From Streptomyces sp. CMB-StM0423 (lineage in GTDB: Bacteria; Actinomycetota; Actinomycetes; Streptomycetales; Streptomycetaceae): a stretch of 64,000 bases of DNA. The notes beneath the pieces are model-generated. The model had not been told where the DNA came from. It worked only from the letters and a program-made list of their open reading frames with translations, and ran no database searches. Where the stretch lies: the NCBI RefSeq assembly GCF_002847285.1, contig NZ_CP025407.1:4682501-4746500 (forward strand), given 5' to 3'. A program made the position numbers and the translations under genes. Below are positions 8,456 to 17,180 of this stretch, piece after piece; position 1 is the stretch's first letter, and every line of letters begins with the position of its first letter.

Positions 8456-10276
8456 ATGGCACACGACACATCGCACAAACTGCACATGACGGTGGAATCG
8501 CTGCTCGCCGAGCCCGTGTTGCGCGGGCGGCTGCTGGGCGGCAAGGCCGGGCTGCGCCGCGAGGTGACCTGGTGCCTGCCGCTGGCCGAGCTGCCGCCGC
8601 CGCCCGGGGCCGACCGGCCCGCGGCCGGCGAGGACCTCGCGGGCATCGCGGTCTACGCCCCGGCCGCAGAACTCGTCGCCGCCCCCGACTCCCGCCGGCT
8701 GCTCTCCGGCCTCGCCGCCCGCGGCGCCGCCGCCGTGCTGGCCCGGCTCCAGCAGGGCATCGAGCCCGACCTCGGCCCGCTGATGCGCGCCGCCGACACC
8801 GCCGGGCTGCCGCTGGTGCGGCTGGCGCCCGAGGCGGACTACCACCGCGTGGGGCGGCTGGTGGCGGTGAAGTCGATCGCCGACACGGCGCACGTGCTGG
8901 AGTACAGCGTCCGCGTCCACCGCACCCTCGGCGAGGTCTTCGCCGCCGGCTCGGGACTGCCCGCGCTGGCGCGGTCGATGGCGACGCTGTCCGGCGGCTC
9001 GGTGCTGATCCTGGACCGCGGCGGCGAGCTGCTGGCCCGCGCGGAGCGCGACCGGGCGGCCTCCGACGCGGAGTGGCAGGAGCTGGCGGACGCCGTGCAC
9101 GCCAAGGCGGGCGGTGGCAGGCCGCACCCGCCGCACGCCGGGCACCACCACGTGGCGGCCCGCGACCTCGACGTGGCCGCGCCGTGGGGCGAGCGGCTGC
9201 ACGTGGTGTGCGCGCCGGTGGGCGTGGCGGGGGAGCCGTACGGGACGGTCGCCGTCGTCGAGCCGGTGCTCGCGCCCGAGTCGCACGCGCTCGCGCAGCA
9301 CCGGGTGATCGTGGAGCAGGGGGCGCCGCTGGTGGCGTCGGAGATCCTGCGGCAGCGGTCGGTCACGGAGGCGGAGGAGCGCTCGCGGGACGACTTCCTG
9401 GACACACTGGTGCACGGGCGGTTCACGGACGCACACGAGCTGGAGGCGCGCTCGCGGCACTACCGCTTCGACATGGACGCGCGGCACGCCGTCTTCGTCG
9501 TCGCCATGCCGGCGGCGAGCGCGGCGCGGGCGCAGGCGGTGCAGCGGGCGGTCGCGGGGGCGGCGGACGCGGCGGGCGGAGGCGCGGGCGGCGGCCCCGG
9601 CGGTACGGGCCAGGGCGCGGCGGGCGCCGCGCCGGGGCACGGCAAGGGGTTCACCATGGCGACGCTGATGGGGCGGCTGCTGGTCGTCGTCGCGGAGTTC
9701 GCGGCGGCCGACGCCGCGGCGCCGTTCGACGCGCAGGCCGAGAAGACGGCGCTGCAGCGGTACGGGCGGTGGCTGCACCGGCTGGTGACCGGCCGGGCGG
9801 ACGCCGCCGCGCAGATCGCGTACGGCCGTGCGGCCACGGGTGCGGCGGGGGTGGCGGCGAGCTTCCGCGAGGCGCGGATCACGCTGGAGCTCTCGGGACG
9901 GGTGCAGGTGCCGGAGGTGTGCGGGTACGCGGAACTGCGGGTGTTCGCGGCGGTCGAGGAGGCGGCGGCGAGCGCGCAGGGGCGGGAGTTCGCCCGCGAG
10001 GTGCTGGAGCCGCTGCGCCGCGCGGACGGCCAGACGGGCAACCTGGAGCAGGTCGTGCTCGCGTACATCGCCGAGTCGGGCAACCTCAACGCGGCGGCGC
10101 GCCGCCTCCAGCTCCACCGCAACACGATGCTCTACAAGCTCGAACGGGCCTCGCGGGCACTCCAGATGGACGTACGGTCCGCGGAGACGCAGTTCACGGT
10201 GTGGCTGGCGCACCGCATCCAGACGCTGAACGACTCGCTGCGGGTCCTCCAGGCCGAGCTGTCACCCCCGGCGTAG
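8456..10276 (+). CDS. PucR-family transcriptional regulator
   Basis: A 606-residue regulator. Residues about 10-125 form the N-terminal PucR ligand domain, followed by a GGDEF-like middle region with a Gly/Ala-rich insertion. The C-terminal PucR helix-turn-helix is at about 535-595 (SGNLNAAARRLQLHRNTMLYKL). AGGAGG precedes the ATG. PucR proteins usually activate adjacent nitrogen or amine catabolic genes in response to a pathway compound. Here it is divergent from the aldehyde dehydrogenase operon and convergent with the MFS-RidA-GGT operon. It is the likely regulator of the whole 6.3-19.2 kb block; this is inference from position. Confidence 0.9.
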   Translation: MAHDTSHKLHMTVESLLAEPVLRGRLLGGKAGLRREVTWCLPLAELPPPPGADRPAAGEDLAGIAVYAPAAELVAAPDSRRLLSGLAARGAAAVLARLQQGIEPDLGPLMRAADTAGLPLVRLAPEADYHRVGRLVAVKSIADTAHVLEYSVRVHRTLGEVFAAGSGLPALARSMATLSGGSVLILDRGGELLARAERDRAASDAEWQELADAVHAKAGGGRPHPPHAGHHHVAARDLDVAAPWGERLHVVCAPVGVAGEPYGTVAVVEPVLAPESHALAQHRVIVEQGAPLVASEILRQRSVTEAEERSRDDFLDTLVHGRFTDAHELEARSRHYRFDMDARHAVFVVAMPAASAARAQAVQRAVAGAADAAGGGAGGGPGGTGQGAAGAAPGHGKGFTMATLMGRLLVVVAEFAAADAAAPFDAQAEKTALQRYGRWLHRLVTGRADAAAQIAYGRAATGAAGVAASFREARITLELSGRVQVPEVCGYAELRVFAAVEEAAASAQGREFAREVLEPLRRADGQTGNLEQVVLAYIAESGNLNAAARRLQLHRNTMLYKLERASRALQMDVRSAETQFTVWLAHRIQTLNDSLRVLQAELSPPA

Positions 10277-10284
10277 CGCCGGGG
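10266..10284. terminator. Short bidirectional hairpin between pucR and the MFS gene
   Basis: CCCCGGCG-TAG-CGCCGGGG is a perfect 8-bp stem whose loop is the PucR stop codon. It lies in the 11-base gap between two convergent genes. No T-tract follows, as usual in this GC-rich group. Confidence 0.5.
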
Positions 10285-10287
10285 CCC

Positions 10288-11934
10288 TCAGCGGGTACGT
10301 ACCGGAAGCTGCGGCTCCGGCACGGCCGCGGCGTCGGGCTGCGGGTCCTTGCCGGCGAAGGAGAAGACGAACGCCGCCGCCGCCAGGGCCGCGCCGGTGC
10401 CGAAGACCCAGACCAGCCGCTCCGGTTCGGTGCCCAGCAGGGCGACGGAGGCGGTGCCGAGGGCGGTGGCGCCGAACCGTACGAGGTTGAAGAGCCCCAG
10501 GCCCGCGCCCGTACGCCCCGCCCGGGACCGGGACGCGCCGGTCGCCGCCGGGGTCTGGATGAACGCCACCCCTGCGCCCAGCGCCAGCAGCGCCGCGACC
10601 AGCGGCGGCGCCGCCCCGTGCCAGCCGGCGACGGCGGCCAGCGCGCCCAGCCCGGCCAGCAGCGTCAGCAGCCCGCCGCGCATGGCGGCCCGGCCGCCGA
10701 ACCGCTCGGTCGCCCGCCCCGCGACGGGCGCGAGCGACGCCATGGCCAGCGGCAGCGCGAGCACCACCAGCCCGGTGGTGCCCTCGGGCATGCCGTGCGT
10801 CTCGACCAGGTAGACCGGCGCCGCGAGCAGCGTGGCCCCCAGCGCGTACATCTGCGCGGCGGCGGCGAACGACGAGCGCAGATACCGCACTTCGACCAGG
10901 TGCCGGGGCCGCAGGAACGCCCCAGGCCGGCCCCGCTCGACCAGGAGGAACGCGGCCAGGCAGAGCAGCCCGCCGCCCGCGAGCCCCCACACGGCGGGGG
11001 AGCCGATGCCCTGCGAGGGCACCGCGGAGGTGGCGGTGAGCAGCAGGGCGGCGCCGCCGGTGACGGTGAGCGCGCCGCGCCAGTCGAGCCGGGTACGGGC
11101 GGGCGGTGCCTGCGGCTTGGGCAGCAGCAGTCTGCCGCCGAGGACGACGAGCGCGGACAGCGGGACGATCTGCCAGAACACCGCGCGCCAGCCGAGGAAC
11201 TCGGCGAGCAGCCCGCCGGTCGTCGGCCCGAGCGCCTGCCCGGCGCCGTTGGCCGCCGCCCACAGCGACAGCGCCCGCCCGCGCCGCCCCTCCCCGAGCA
11301 CCTGCACCACCAGCACCATCACCACGGGCAGCACGGGCGCGGCGGCGAGCCCCTGCAGCATCCGGAAGGCCACGAGCACCGGCAGGCTCGGCGCCAGCGC
11401 GGCCCCGGCGGAGCCGACGAGCACGCCGGACATCGCCCAGCACAGGACGCGGCGGTGCCCGAACCGGTCGCCGAGCCAGCCGGAGACGGGCATGAGGGCG
11501 GCGAGGGTCACGGGGAAGGCGGTGGCGACGAGCACACCGCGGCTGAGGGGGGCGTCGAGGTCGGCGAGGATGGAGGTCATCGGGACGTTGACGACGGTGT
11601 TGGCCATCGTGGTGGTCACGGTGGCGGTCAGCACGGGCACCAGCCCCCACCGCGCGGCCCGCGAGCGGGCGGACGCGGACTTGGCGGGGGATGCGGCGGC
11701 CGATACGGATCCGGGGGCGGTGGCGGGCCCGGACACGGCGCCGGTCGTGGACGCGGGTGCCGTCTCGGGTGCGGGTGCGGTCCCGGCTCCGGGGACGGAC
11801 TGGGCTCCGGGGGCGGACTCGGCCCCGGCGACCGGCTCGGGGCCGCCCGCGGCCTCCGGCGCGTTCGCCGGCGCCGGCCCCGAGGCGCGCTTGTGCCCTT
11901 CCGCCCTGCGGCGCCACGCGCGGACCGGGTTCAT
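10288..11934 (-). CDS. MFS drug-resistance-type transporter (DHA2-like)
   Basis: A 548-residue major facilitator protein. About 100 low-complexity Ala/Pro/Gly residues precede the membrane domain, which shows about 14 hydrophobic segments. Family signatures include GWLGDRFGHRRVL between helices 2 and 3 and ANGAGQALGPTTGGLLAEFLGWRAVFW (seen as ANGAGQALGP then GWRAVFW) in the helix 5-6 region. It is the third gene of the GGT-RidA-MFS operon and overlaps RidA by four bases. In this setting it may export or import a pathway compound; drug export is the family default. Confidence 0.85.
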   Translation of the reverse strand: MNPVRAWRRRAEGHKRASGPAPANAPEAAGGPEPVAGAESAPGAQSVPGAGTAPAPETAPASTTGAVSGPATAPGSVSAAASPAKSASARSRAARWGLVPVLTATVTTTMANTVVNVPMTSILADLDAPLSRGVLVATAFPVTLAALMPVSGWLGDRFGHRRVLCWAMSGVLVGSAGAALAPSLPVLVAFRMLQGLAAAPVLPVVMVLVVQVLGEGRRGRALSLWAAANGAGQALGPTTGGLLAEFLGWRAVFWQIVPLSALVVLGGRLLLPKPQAPPARTRLDWRGALTVTGGAALLLTATSAVPSQGIGSPAVWGLAGGGLLCLAAFLLVERGRPGAFLRPRHLVEVRYLRSSFAAAAQMYALGATLLAAPVYLVETHGMPEGTTGLVVLALPLAMASLAPVAGRATERFGGRAAMRGGLLTLLAGLGALAAVAGWHGAAPPLVAALLALGAGVAFIQTPAATGASRSRAGRTGAGLGLFNLVRFGATALGTASVALLGTEPERLVWVFGTGAALAAAAFVFSFAGKDPQPDAAAVPEPQLPVRTR

Positions 11935-12641
11935 GGGCGTACGGCCGCCGTCAGTTCGACCTCCACCGGCGCCCCCGACGGCAGCGACCTGACCCCGATC
12001 GCCGACCGCACCGGCAGCCCCGCCGCGGGCGCGGCCCCGCGGAGCCCCGCGGTGGCGCCGTCCGCGACCGCCGACAGGTCGGTGAACCCGTCGACGCACG
12101 CCACGTACACCGTCATCCGCAACAGCCGCCGCAGCCGCCGCGCGTCGCCGTCCAGGGCGGCGACGATCGCCGCGACGGCGTTGCGCGCCGCGAGCCCGGC
12201 GGCGTCGCGGGCCACCGCGGGGTCGACGTCGCCGCCGACGAGCCCGGTGACGGTCAGCCTGCCGTCGACCCGCGGCGTCATTCCCGCGCTGAGCGCGAGC
12301 CCGCCGTCGACGACGGCGGCCCGGTAGTCCCCCTGCGGCACGGGCGCGGCGGCCCCGGACCCGGGGGTCCCGGGCCCACCGGCCCGCGCTCCGGCATCCG
12401 CCGCGGCCGGGCCGTCCGCCGTGGCGCCGGGCCGGTCCTGCACATCCGCGGCAACGGCCGCCCCCCGCGCCTCCGTCCCCGTACGACCCGGCTCCACCGC
12501 CGCGGAAGACCCGTCCGCGGCAGCGCCGGATCCGTCCGCCGCGTCCCCCGCGACAGCCGTCCGCCGCGCCGCCGTTGTCCCCGTCGGCCCGGCAGCCCGC
12601 GGCACCGCACGCCCCTCAGACACCGCACGCCCCTCAGACAC
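11931..12641 (-). CDS. RidA-family (YjgF/Rid) deaminase with long N-terminal extension
   Basis: A 236-residue protein whose last ~130 residues form a Rid domain (DGGLALSAGMTPRVDGRL ... LPVRSAIGVRSLPSGAPVEVEL, given as the two end stretches). Rid enzymes hydrolyse reactive enamines and imines to ketones and ammonia. The first ~100 residues are Ala/Gly/Asp-rich and start with an exact SEGRAV duplication. Normal Rid proteins are about 130 residues, so this extension is unusual. A later start inside the extension is possible. It overlaps GGT by eight bases and the MFS gene by four. An imine-forming step in the neighbouring pathway would explain it. Confidence 0.75.
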   Translation of the reverse strand: MSEGRAVSEGRAVPRAAGPTGTTAARRTAVAGDAADGSGAAADGSSAAVEPGRTGTEARGAAVAADVQDRPGATADGPAAADAGARAGGPGTPGSGAAAPVPQGDYRAAVVDGGLALSAGMTPRVDGRLTVTGLVGGDVDPAVARDAAGLAARNAVAAIVAALDGDARRLRRLLRMTVYVACVDGFTDLSAVADGATAGLRGAAPAAGLPVRSAIGVRSLPSGAPVEVELTAAVRP

Positions 12642-14283
12642 CGAGCGCCACCCCGTCCTGCCGCGGGTCCGCGCCGCCCAGCAGGCAGCCCCGTTCCCGG
12701 TCCGCCGTGATCACCATCGCGCTGCCGCCCCCGCCCCACGGTCCCGCGTCGGTCACCGCGTGCCCCCGCTCCCGCAGCCCCGCCAGCACCCCGGCGCCCA
12801 GCCGCGACTCGCACCGCAGCTCCTCCGGCTGCCCGAGGACGTCCGCGTCGCTGCCCGGGTGGATGAAGAACCGCGGTGCCTCCACCGCCGCCTGCGGGTC
12901 CATCCCGTGGTCCACCAGGTGCGAGATGAGCTGCGTGTTCCACTGCACCTGGCCGTCCCCGCCCGGGGTGTTCCCGACGTGCTCCAGCCGGCCGTCCGCG
13001 TCCGTGACGATCCACGCGTTCAGCGTGTGCAGCGGCCGGCGGCGCGGCCGGACCGCGTTGGGGTGGCCGGGTATGAGGTACGCGCCGCGGCCCAGGCGGT
13101 TGTTGAGCAGCACGCCGGTGCCGGGGATCGTGACCTTGGAACCGAACGTGAACGCCAGCGAGTGGATGTAGCTCACCGCCCGCCCGTCCGCGTCCACGGC
13201 GACCATCGACGTCGTGTCGCCGTCCGCGGGCCCCGCCGCGCCCGGCGGCGCCTCGCCGCGCGCGAGGCGTTCGCGCGCCGCGGCGACCGCGGCCGGCGTC
13301 AGCGTCTCCCGCCACGCGTCGGTGTCGCTCGCGCAGCGCTCCACGCGGTCCGCGAAGGACAGCCGGGCCGCCGACGCCAGCAGGTGCACGGCGTCGGCGC
13401 CGAGCGGGGCGAGGGCGCCGAGGGTGCCGTCGCAGAGGGCGAGTTGCTGGAGGGCCATCCAGCCGGGGCTGGGGGGCGGGGTCTGGTGCACGGTACGGCC
13501 GCGGTAGGCGGTGCTGATCGCCGGCTGCGGTGCCACGTCGCCGCAGAGCGCCCACTCCTCGCCGCTGAACGGCGCGCCCGCCGCGCGCAGGGCGGCTACC
13601 GCCCGCTCCGCGAACGCGCCGGTGTAGAAGGCGGCGGGGTCGGCGGCGAGGCTGCGTATCGTCGCGGCCAGGTCCGGCTGCGCCAGTTGGTGGCCGACGG
13701 CGGGCGGGCGGCCGTCAGGCAGCAGGTTCCGCAGCGCGTCGGGGTCGGCGGCCAGGAGTTCCTGCACCTCCGCTATGTCGCCCCGGGTCTTCGCGGTGCA
13801 GGGCAGGCCGCGCTCGGCGGCGCGGGCGGCGGGCGCCCACAGCCCGGCGAGTTCGCGGCCGGCGCCGGCGGCGTGCAGGGCGGCGAGGGCGGCGGGCGCG
13901 CCGGGTACGGCGACGGAGAGCGGTCCGGAGAGCGGCACGGCGCCGTGGCCCTGGGCGGCGTAGAAGTCGAGGTCGCCGCCGTCGGGCCCGTAGCCGCTGC
14001 CGCAGACCGTCCACACCCGGCCGTCCGGCTCCCGTACGACGGCGAACGCGTCCCCGCCGACGCCGCACTGGCCCGGCAGCGCGAGCCACGACATCGCGGC
14101 CATCGCCAGCGCCGCGTCCACGGCGTTCCCCCCGTCGCGCAGCACGGCGGCGCCGGCGAAGGTGACGGCGGGGTGCGCGCTCGCGGCCATGCCGCCGGCG
14201 GCGAGCACGGGGGTACGGGGCGGACGCTGCTGCTCAGGCGGCTGCTGGACGGACGGCTGCTGCGACTCGTACGACTCGGCCAT
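12634..14283 (-). CDS. Gamma-glutamyltransferase-family Ntn hydrolase
   Basis: A 549-residue GGT-fold proenzyme expected to cleave itself before T357 in GDTTSMVAVDADG, the N-terminal nucleophile of the small subunit. GMAASAHPAVTFAG and the GGNAVDAALAM segment mark the large subunit, and GNTPGGDGQVQWN the conserved small-subunit motif. There is no signal peptide; the Gln/Pro-rich N-terminus suggests a cytoplasmic enzyme, unlike classical secreted GGT. Relatives of this type include oxamate amidohydrolase (HpxW) of purine catabolism, so amide hydrolysis rather than glutathione turnover is plausible beside PucR. First gene of the GGT-RidA-MFS operon. Confidence 0.85.
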   Translation of the reverse strand: MAESYESQQPSVQQPPEQQRPPRTPVLAAGGMAASAHPAVTFAGAAVLRDGGNAVDAALAMAAMSWLALPGQCGVGGDAFAVVREPDGRVWTVCGSGYGPDGGDLDFYAAQGHGAVPLSGPLSVAVPGAPAALAALHAAGAGRELAGLWAPAARAAERGLPCTAKTRGDIAEVQELLAADPDALRNLLPDGRPPAVGHQLAQPDLAATIRSLAADPAAFYTGAFAERAVAALRAAGAPFSGEEWALCGDVAPQPAISTAYRGRTVHQTPPPSPGWMALQQLALCDGTLGALAPLGADAVHLLASAARLSFADRVERCASDTDAWRETLTPAAVAAARERLARGEAPPGAAGPADGDTTSMVAVDADGRAVSYIHSLAFTFGSKVTIPGTGVLLNNRLGRGAYLIPGHPNAVRPRRRPLHTLNAWIVTDADGRLEHVGNTPGGDGQVQWNTQLISHLVDHGMDPQAAVEAPRFFIHPGSDADVLGQPEELRCESRLGAGVLAGLRERGHAVTDAGPWGGGGSAMVITADRERGCLLGGADPRQDGVALGV

Positions 14284-14435
14284 ACGGCGAGTATCCGCCC
14301 GGCGGAACCGAAGATCCATGTGCAATCTGCCTCCGGATCCGGCGACCGCCTTGTGCGCACCGCACATTCCGGACGCCCGGCAACGGCTTCGACCCCGCCG
14401 GGAAACGACGAGGAAACTCCGGGGTCTTCCCGCCC

Positions 14436-14473
14436 GCACAGTGCACAAATAATGTGCCGGACAATGTGCACCC
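14436..14473. promoter_or_regulatory. Candidate operator cluster between GGT and permease genes
   Basis: This part of the 290-base divergent gap has GCACAGTGCACA (14436-14447), then AATGTGCC (14451-14458) and ACAATGTGCACC (14461-14472). Further TGTGC-type copies lie at 14318-14326 and 14351-14368. The 12-mer is repeated exactly before the diiron protein gene (16264-16275). These are probably binding sites of a shared regulator, PucR being the best candidate. Confidence 0.5.
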
Positions 14474-14573
14474 TCCCCCTGTGGCCTGGCAGAAACGGTC
14501 GCCAGAGTGCCGCACAACCATCGGACTTCGGCCGTCCGGCAGCAATGCCGGCCGCCGGGTAGGGAGTGCGGAC

Positions 14574-16241
14574 GTGGAGCTGACTGCTGCGCACTGGACG
14601 TATCTCGCGGGGGTTGTCGTCATCATCGGCGTGATGATCGCGCGGCGTAATGTCGTCGTTCCCGCGGTCATCGCGACCTTTTTCACGGCCTGGTTCTACA
14701 GCGGCAGCCTCGTCAAGGGGCTGGCCGCGATCTTCTCCGCGAGCCTGACCGCGGCCGGGGAGCTTTTCAGTATTTTCCTCATCATCGCCCTCATCACCGC
14801 CTTGCTCGGCGCGATGCGCGCGATGGGTGCGGAGCGGCGCATGGTGGTGCCGTTCCGGGCACTGATGCGCAACGGGCGGATGGCGTTCGTCGCCATCGCC
14901 GGTGTCACGTACTTCATCAGCCTGTTCTTCTGGCCGACGCCCGCCGTGCCGCTGATCGGCGCGATCCTGCTGCCCGCGGCGATCCGGGCCGGGCTGCCCG
15001 CCATCAGCGCGGCGGCGGCCATCGCCATCGCGGGGCAGGGCATGGCGCTCTCCAGCGACTACGTGATCCAGGTGGCGCCGGGGCTGTCCGCGAAGGCGGC
15101 GGGGGTGGAGACCTCCGCGGTCGCGGACCGGGCGATGGTGCTGTCGGTGATCACCGGGGTGGTGGCGCTGACGCTGGTGTATCTGAAGGGGCGGCGCTCC
15201 TTCGGCACGACCAGCGAGGAGCATCAACTGCGCTGGGAGGCCGAGGCGGAGGCGCTGTCGGCGGACGGCGGGGGAGCGTCCCTCGGCGGTACGGGGGCGG
15301 GGCGCACGGCGCGTACGGCGGCGGCGTCCGGCGGCTCTGCGGGGGCGGCGACGAAGCTGCTCAGCCCGCCGGGGGGCGCGGGCTCAGGCGGCAGCGGAAC
15401 CGATTCTGCTACGGACCCGGACCCGGACCCGGACACCGCCTCCGGCCCCGGCTCAGGCCCCGGCTCCGGTACGGACCGCAAACCCGGCTCCGCTTCCGGC
15501 CCTGGCTCCGGCTCCGGCGGCACCCCCGGCGAACCCGTGCGCCGCTCCCGCGCGTTCGCCCTCATCGTGCCGCTGACCTTCGCCGCCATCGTCGGCTACA
15601 TGCTCCTCGGCAAGTTCACCGGCGCCGTCACCGAGGTCCAGGGCGGCGAGGCCGCCGGGCTCGTCGGCGGGGTCGCGATGCTGCTGCTCTTCGCCGCCGT
15701 GTTCTGCTGCGACGGCAAGGAGGGCCTGACCACCGCCGCGGACCACGTCGTCGACGGGCTCGTGTTCGCGTTCAAGGCCATGGGCGTCGTCGTGCCCATC
15801 GCCGGCTTCTTCTTCCTCGGCAACGTCGATTTCATCACCGAGATCACCGGCGTGCAGGACGACAACCCGCCGGCGCTGCTCTTCGACCTCGTCACCGCCG
15901 TCGACCAGTACATCCCCGACATCGGCTTCATCGTGGCGTTCGCCATTCTGATCATCGGCATGATCACCGGCCTGGAGGGCTCGGGATTCGCCGGCCTGCC
16001 GCTGACCGGCTCGCTCTCCGGCTCCCTCGGCCCGGCCGCGGACGTCGACCCCGCGACGCTGGCCGCCGTGGGGCAGATGGGCTCGGTGTGGACCGGCGGC
16101 GGCGTGCTCATCGCGTGGTCGTCGCTGCTGGCGGTCGCGGGGGTGGCGCGGGTGCCGGTGCAGGAGGTCGTACGGCACTGCTTCGTGCCGGTCGTCGCCG
16201 GTCTGGTGACGGCCACGGCGCTGGCGACCGTCCTCTTCTGA
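14574..16241 (+). CDS. Polytopic permease, ion-transporter (IT/GntP-like) type
   Basis: A 555-residue membrane protein with about 12 hydrophobic segments split into two halves by a hydrophilic loop (about residues 220-325). The loop is dominated by Asp-Pro and Gly-Ser repeats. ELFSIFLIIALITALLGAM and the helix-breaking FFWPTPAVPLIG segment resemble anion:cation symporters of the IT superfamily. The GTG at 14574 is preceded by GGGAG; the upstream open frame is rejected because it runs through the operator region. Divergent from GGT and upstream of the diiron operon, it probably imports the pathway's organic acid or amide. The exact family is uncertain. Confidence 0.7.
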   Translation: MELTAAHWTYLAGVVVIIGVMIARRNVVVPAVIATFFTAWFYSGSLVKGLAAIFSASLTAAGELFSIFLIIALITALLGAMRAMGAERRMVVPFRALMRNGRMAFVAIAGVTYFISLFFWPTPAVPLIGAILLPAAIRAGLPAISAAAAIAIAGQGMALSSDYVIQVAPGLSAKAAGVETSAVADRAMVLSVITGVVALTLVYLKGRRSFGTTSEEHQLRWEAEAEALSADGGGASLGGTGAGRTARTAAASGGSAGAATKLLSPPGGAGSGGSGTDSATDPDPDPDTASGPGSGPGSGTDRKPGSASGPGSGSGGTPGEPVRRSRAFALIVPLTFAAIVGYMLLGKFTGAVTEVQGGEAAGLVGGVAMLLLFAAVFCCDGKEGLTTAADHVVDGLVFAFKAMGVVVPIAGFFFLGNVDFITEITGVQDDNPPALLFDLVTAVDQYIPDIGFIVAFAILIIGMITGLEGSGFAGLPLTGSLSGSLGPAADVDPATLAAVGQMGSVWTGGGVLIAWSSLLAVAGVARVPVQEVVRHCFVPVVAGLVTATALATVLF

Positions 16242-16263
16242 CGCCCGCCCGCACCCGTACCCG

Positions 16264-16337
16264 GCACAGTGCACAGAGATTCCGCACACGCCTGTGCACA
16301 AACACCATCCTCGACTCCCCCGCACGCTCCCTACTTT
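16264..16337 (+). promoter_or_regulatory. Promoter and operator region of the diiron-Rieske operon
   Basis: GCACAGTGCACA at 16264-16275 is identical to the site before the permease. A second half-related copy, CCTGTGCACAAACA, is at 16291-16304. TACTTT at 16332-16337 is a candidate -10 box, 34 bases before the start codon. The -35 is poor, fitting an activator-dependent promoter. Confidence 0.5.
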
Positions 16338-16370
16338 GGTGACACACGGACCGCGGAAAGGACGCAGCAG

Positions 16371-17096
16371 ATGACGGAACTGCTCTCTAGAGACGCATTC
16401 CGCAGCGCGCTCGAAGAGGCCATCAAGGGCCGCGAGGCGAAGAACGCCTCCTTCAGTACCGCGTGGGCGGAAGGGCAGCTCAAGCGCGAGCACTTCGCCC
16501 GCTGGGCGGAGAACCACTACCACTACGTCGGCCCGTTCGCCGACTACCTGGGGTACATCTACGGAAACACCCCGGACGAATTCACGGGCGCCAAGGACTT
16601 CACGCTCCAGAACATGTACGAGGAGGAGCTGGCGGACATCCGCCACACCGACCTCCTCATCCGCTTCGCGGAGGCGTGCGGCACCACCAAGGAGCGCATC
16701 GAGGACCCCTCGAACATGAACCCCGTCACCCGCGGCCTGCAGTCCTGGTGCTACGCGGTCGCCATGCGCGAGCACTTCGTGGTCGCCACCGCCGCGCTCG
16801 TCGTGGGGCTGGAGTCGCAGGTGCCGAGCATCTACAAGAAGCAGATCGTGCCGCTGCGGGAATCGTACGGATTCACCGAGGACGAGATCGAGTTCTTCGA
16901 TCTGCACATCACCTCGGACGTGGTGCACGGCGAGCGCGGATACCAGATCGTGCTCGACCACGCCGACACCCCGCGGCTCCAGCAGCGGTGTCTGCAATTC
17001 GTGTGCTGGGGCGCGGAGATGCGCTACTCGTACACCCAGGCGCTCTACGACCACTACGTACGGCCGGACCTGGAGCCGGCCGCGGCCGCCGCCTGA
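16371..17096 (+). CDS. TenA/PqqC-fold haem-oxygenase-like diiron oxidase (HDO candidate)
   Basis: A 241-residue all-helical protein of the iron-containing redox/TenA-PqqC superfamily. Candidate metal ligands are E47, E85, H92 (E-x6-H), E148, and the H179-x3-D183-x2-H186 motif. This pattern and spacing match diiron HDO enzymes such as chlamydial CADD and SznF, not TenA thiaminase, which lacks metal ligands. HDO enzymes oxidise amines, amino acids or fatty acids with O2. ATG 16371 has AAAGGA upstream. It is followed by a strong stem-loop, then two Rieske proteins and a reductase that could supply electrons. The substrate is unknown; a PqqC-like cofactor-free oxidase is the alternative. Confidence 0.75.
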   Translation: MTELLSRDAFRSALEEAIKGREAKNASFSTAWAEGQLKREHFARWAENHYHYVGPFADYLGYIYGNTPDEFTGAKDFTLQNMYEEELADIRHTDLLIRFAEACGTTKERIEDPSNMNPVTRGLQSWCYAVAMREHFVVATAALVVGLESQVPSIYKKQIVPLRESYGFTEDEIEFFDLHITSDVVHGERGYQIVLDHADTPRLQQRCLQFVCWGAEMRYSYTQALYDHYVRPDLEPAAAAA

Positions 17097-17114
17097 AAGG
17101 ACCGCGGGCCGGCA

Positions 17115-17154
17115 GACGGCGGCGGCCGGACGCGACAATCCGGCCGCCGCCGTC
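17115..17154. terminator. Intra-operon stem-loop after the diiron gene
   Basis: A perfect 16-bp stem (17115-17130 with 17139-17154) closes an eight-base loop, 19 bases after the diiron gene stop and 27 before the Rieske gene start. It could be a partial terminator or an mRNA-stabilising element that lowers expression of the redox genes relative to the oxygenase. Confidence 0.65.
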
Positions 17155-17180
17155 TCTTCATATCCGGAGGAGCACAGCAC

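Noticed and set aside
8572..12327. A 1251-codon plus-strand frame across PucR and the MFS gene
   Set aside because: Arg/Ala/Gly-only composition and it runs antisense through the MFS gene; the PucR frame has the conserved C-terminal helix-turn-helix.
16371..17096. Reading the diiron candidate as TenA thiaminase II
   Set aside because: It has metal-ligand-like E-x6-H and H-x3-D-x2-H motifs and no nearby thiamine genes or thiamine riboswitch.
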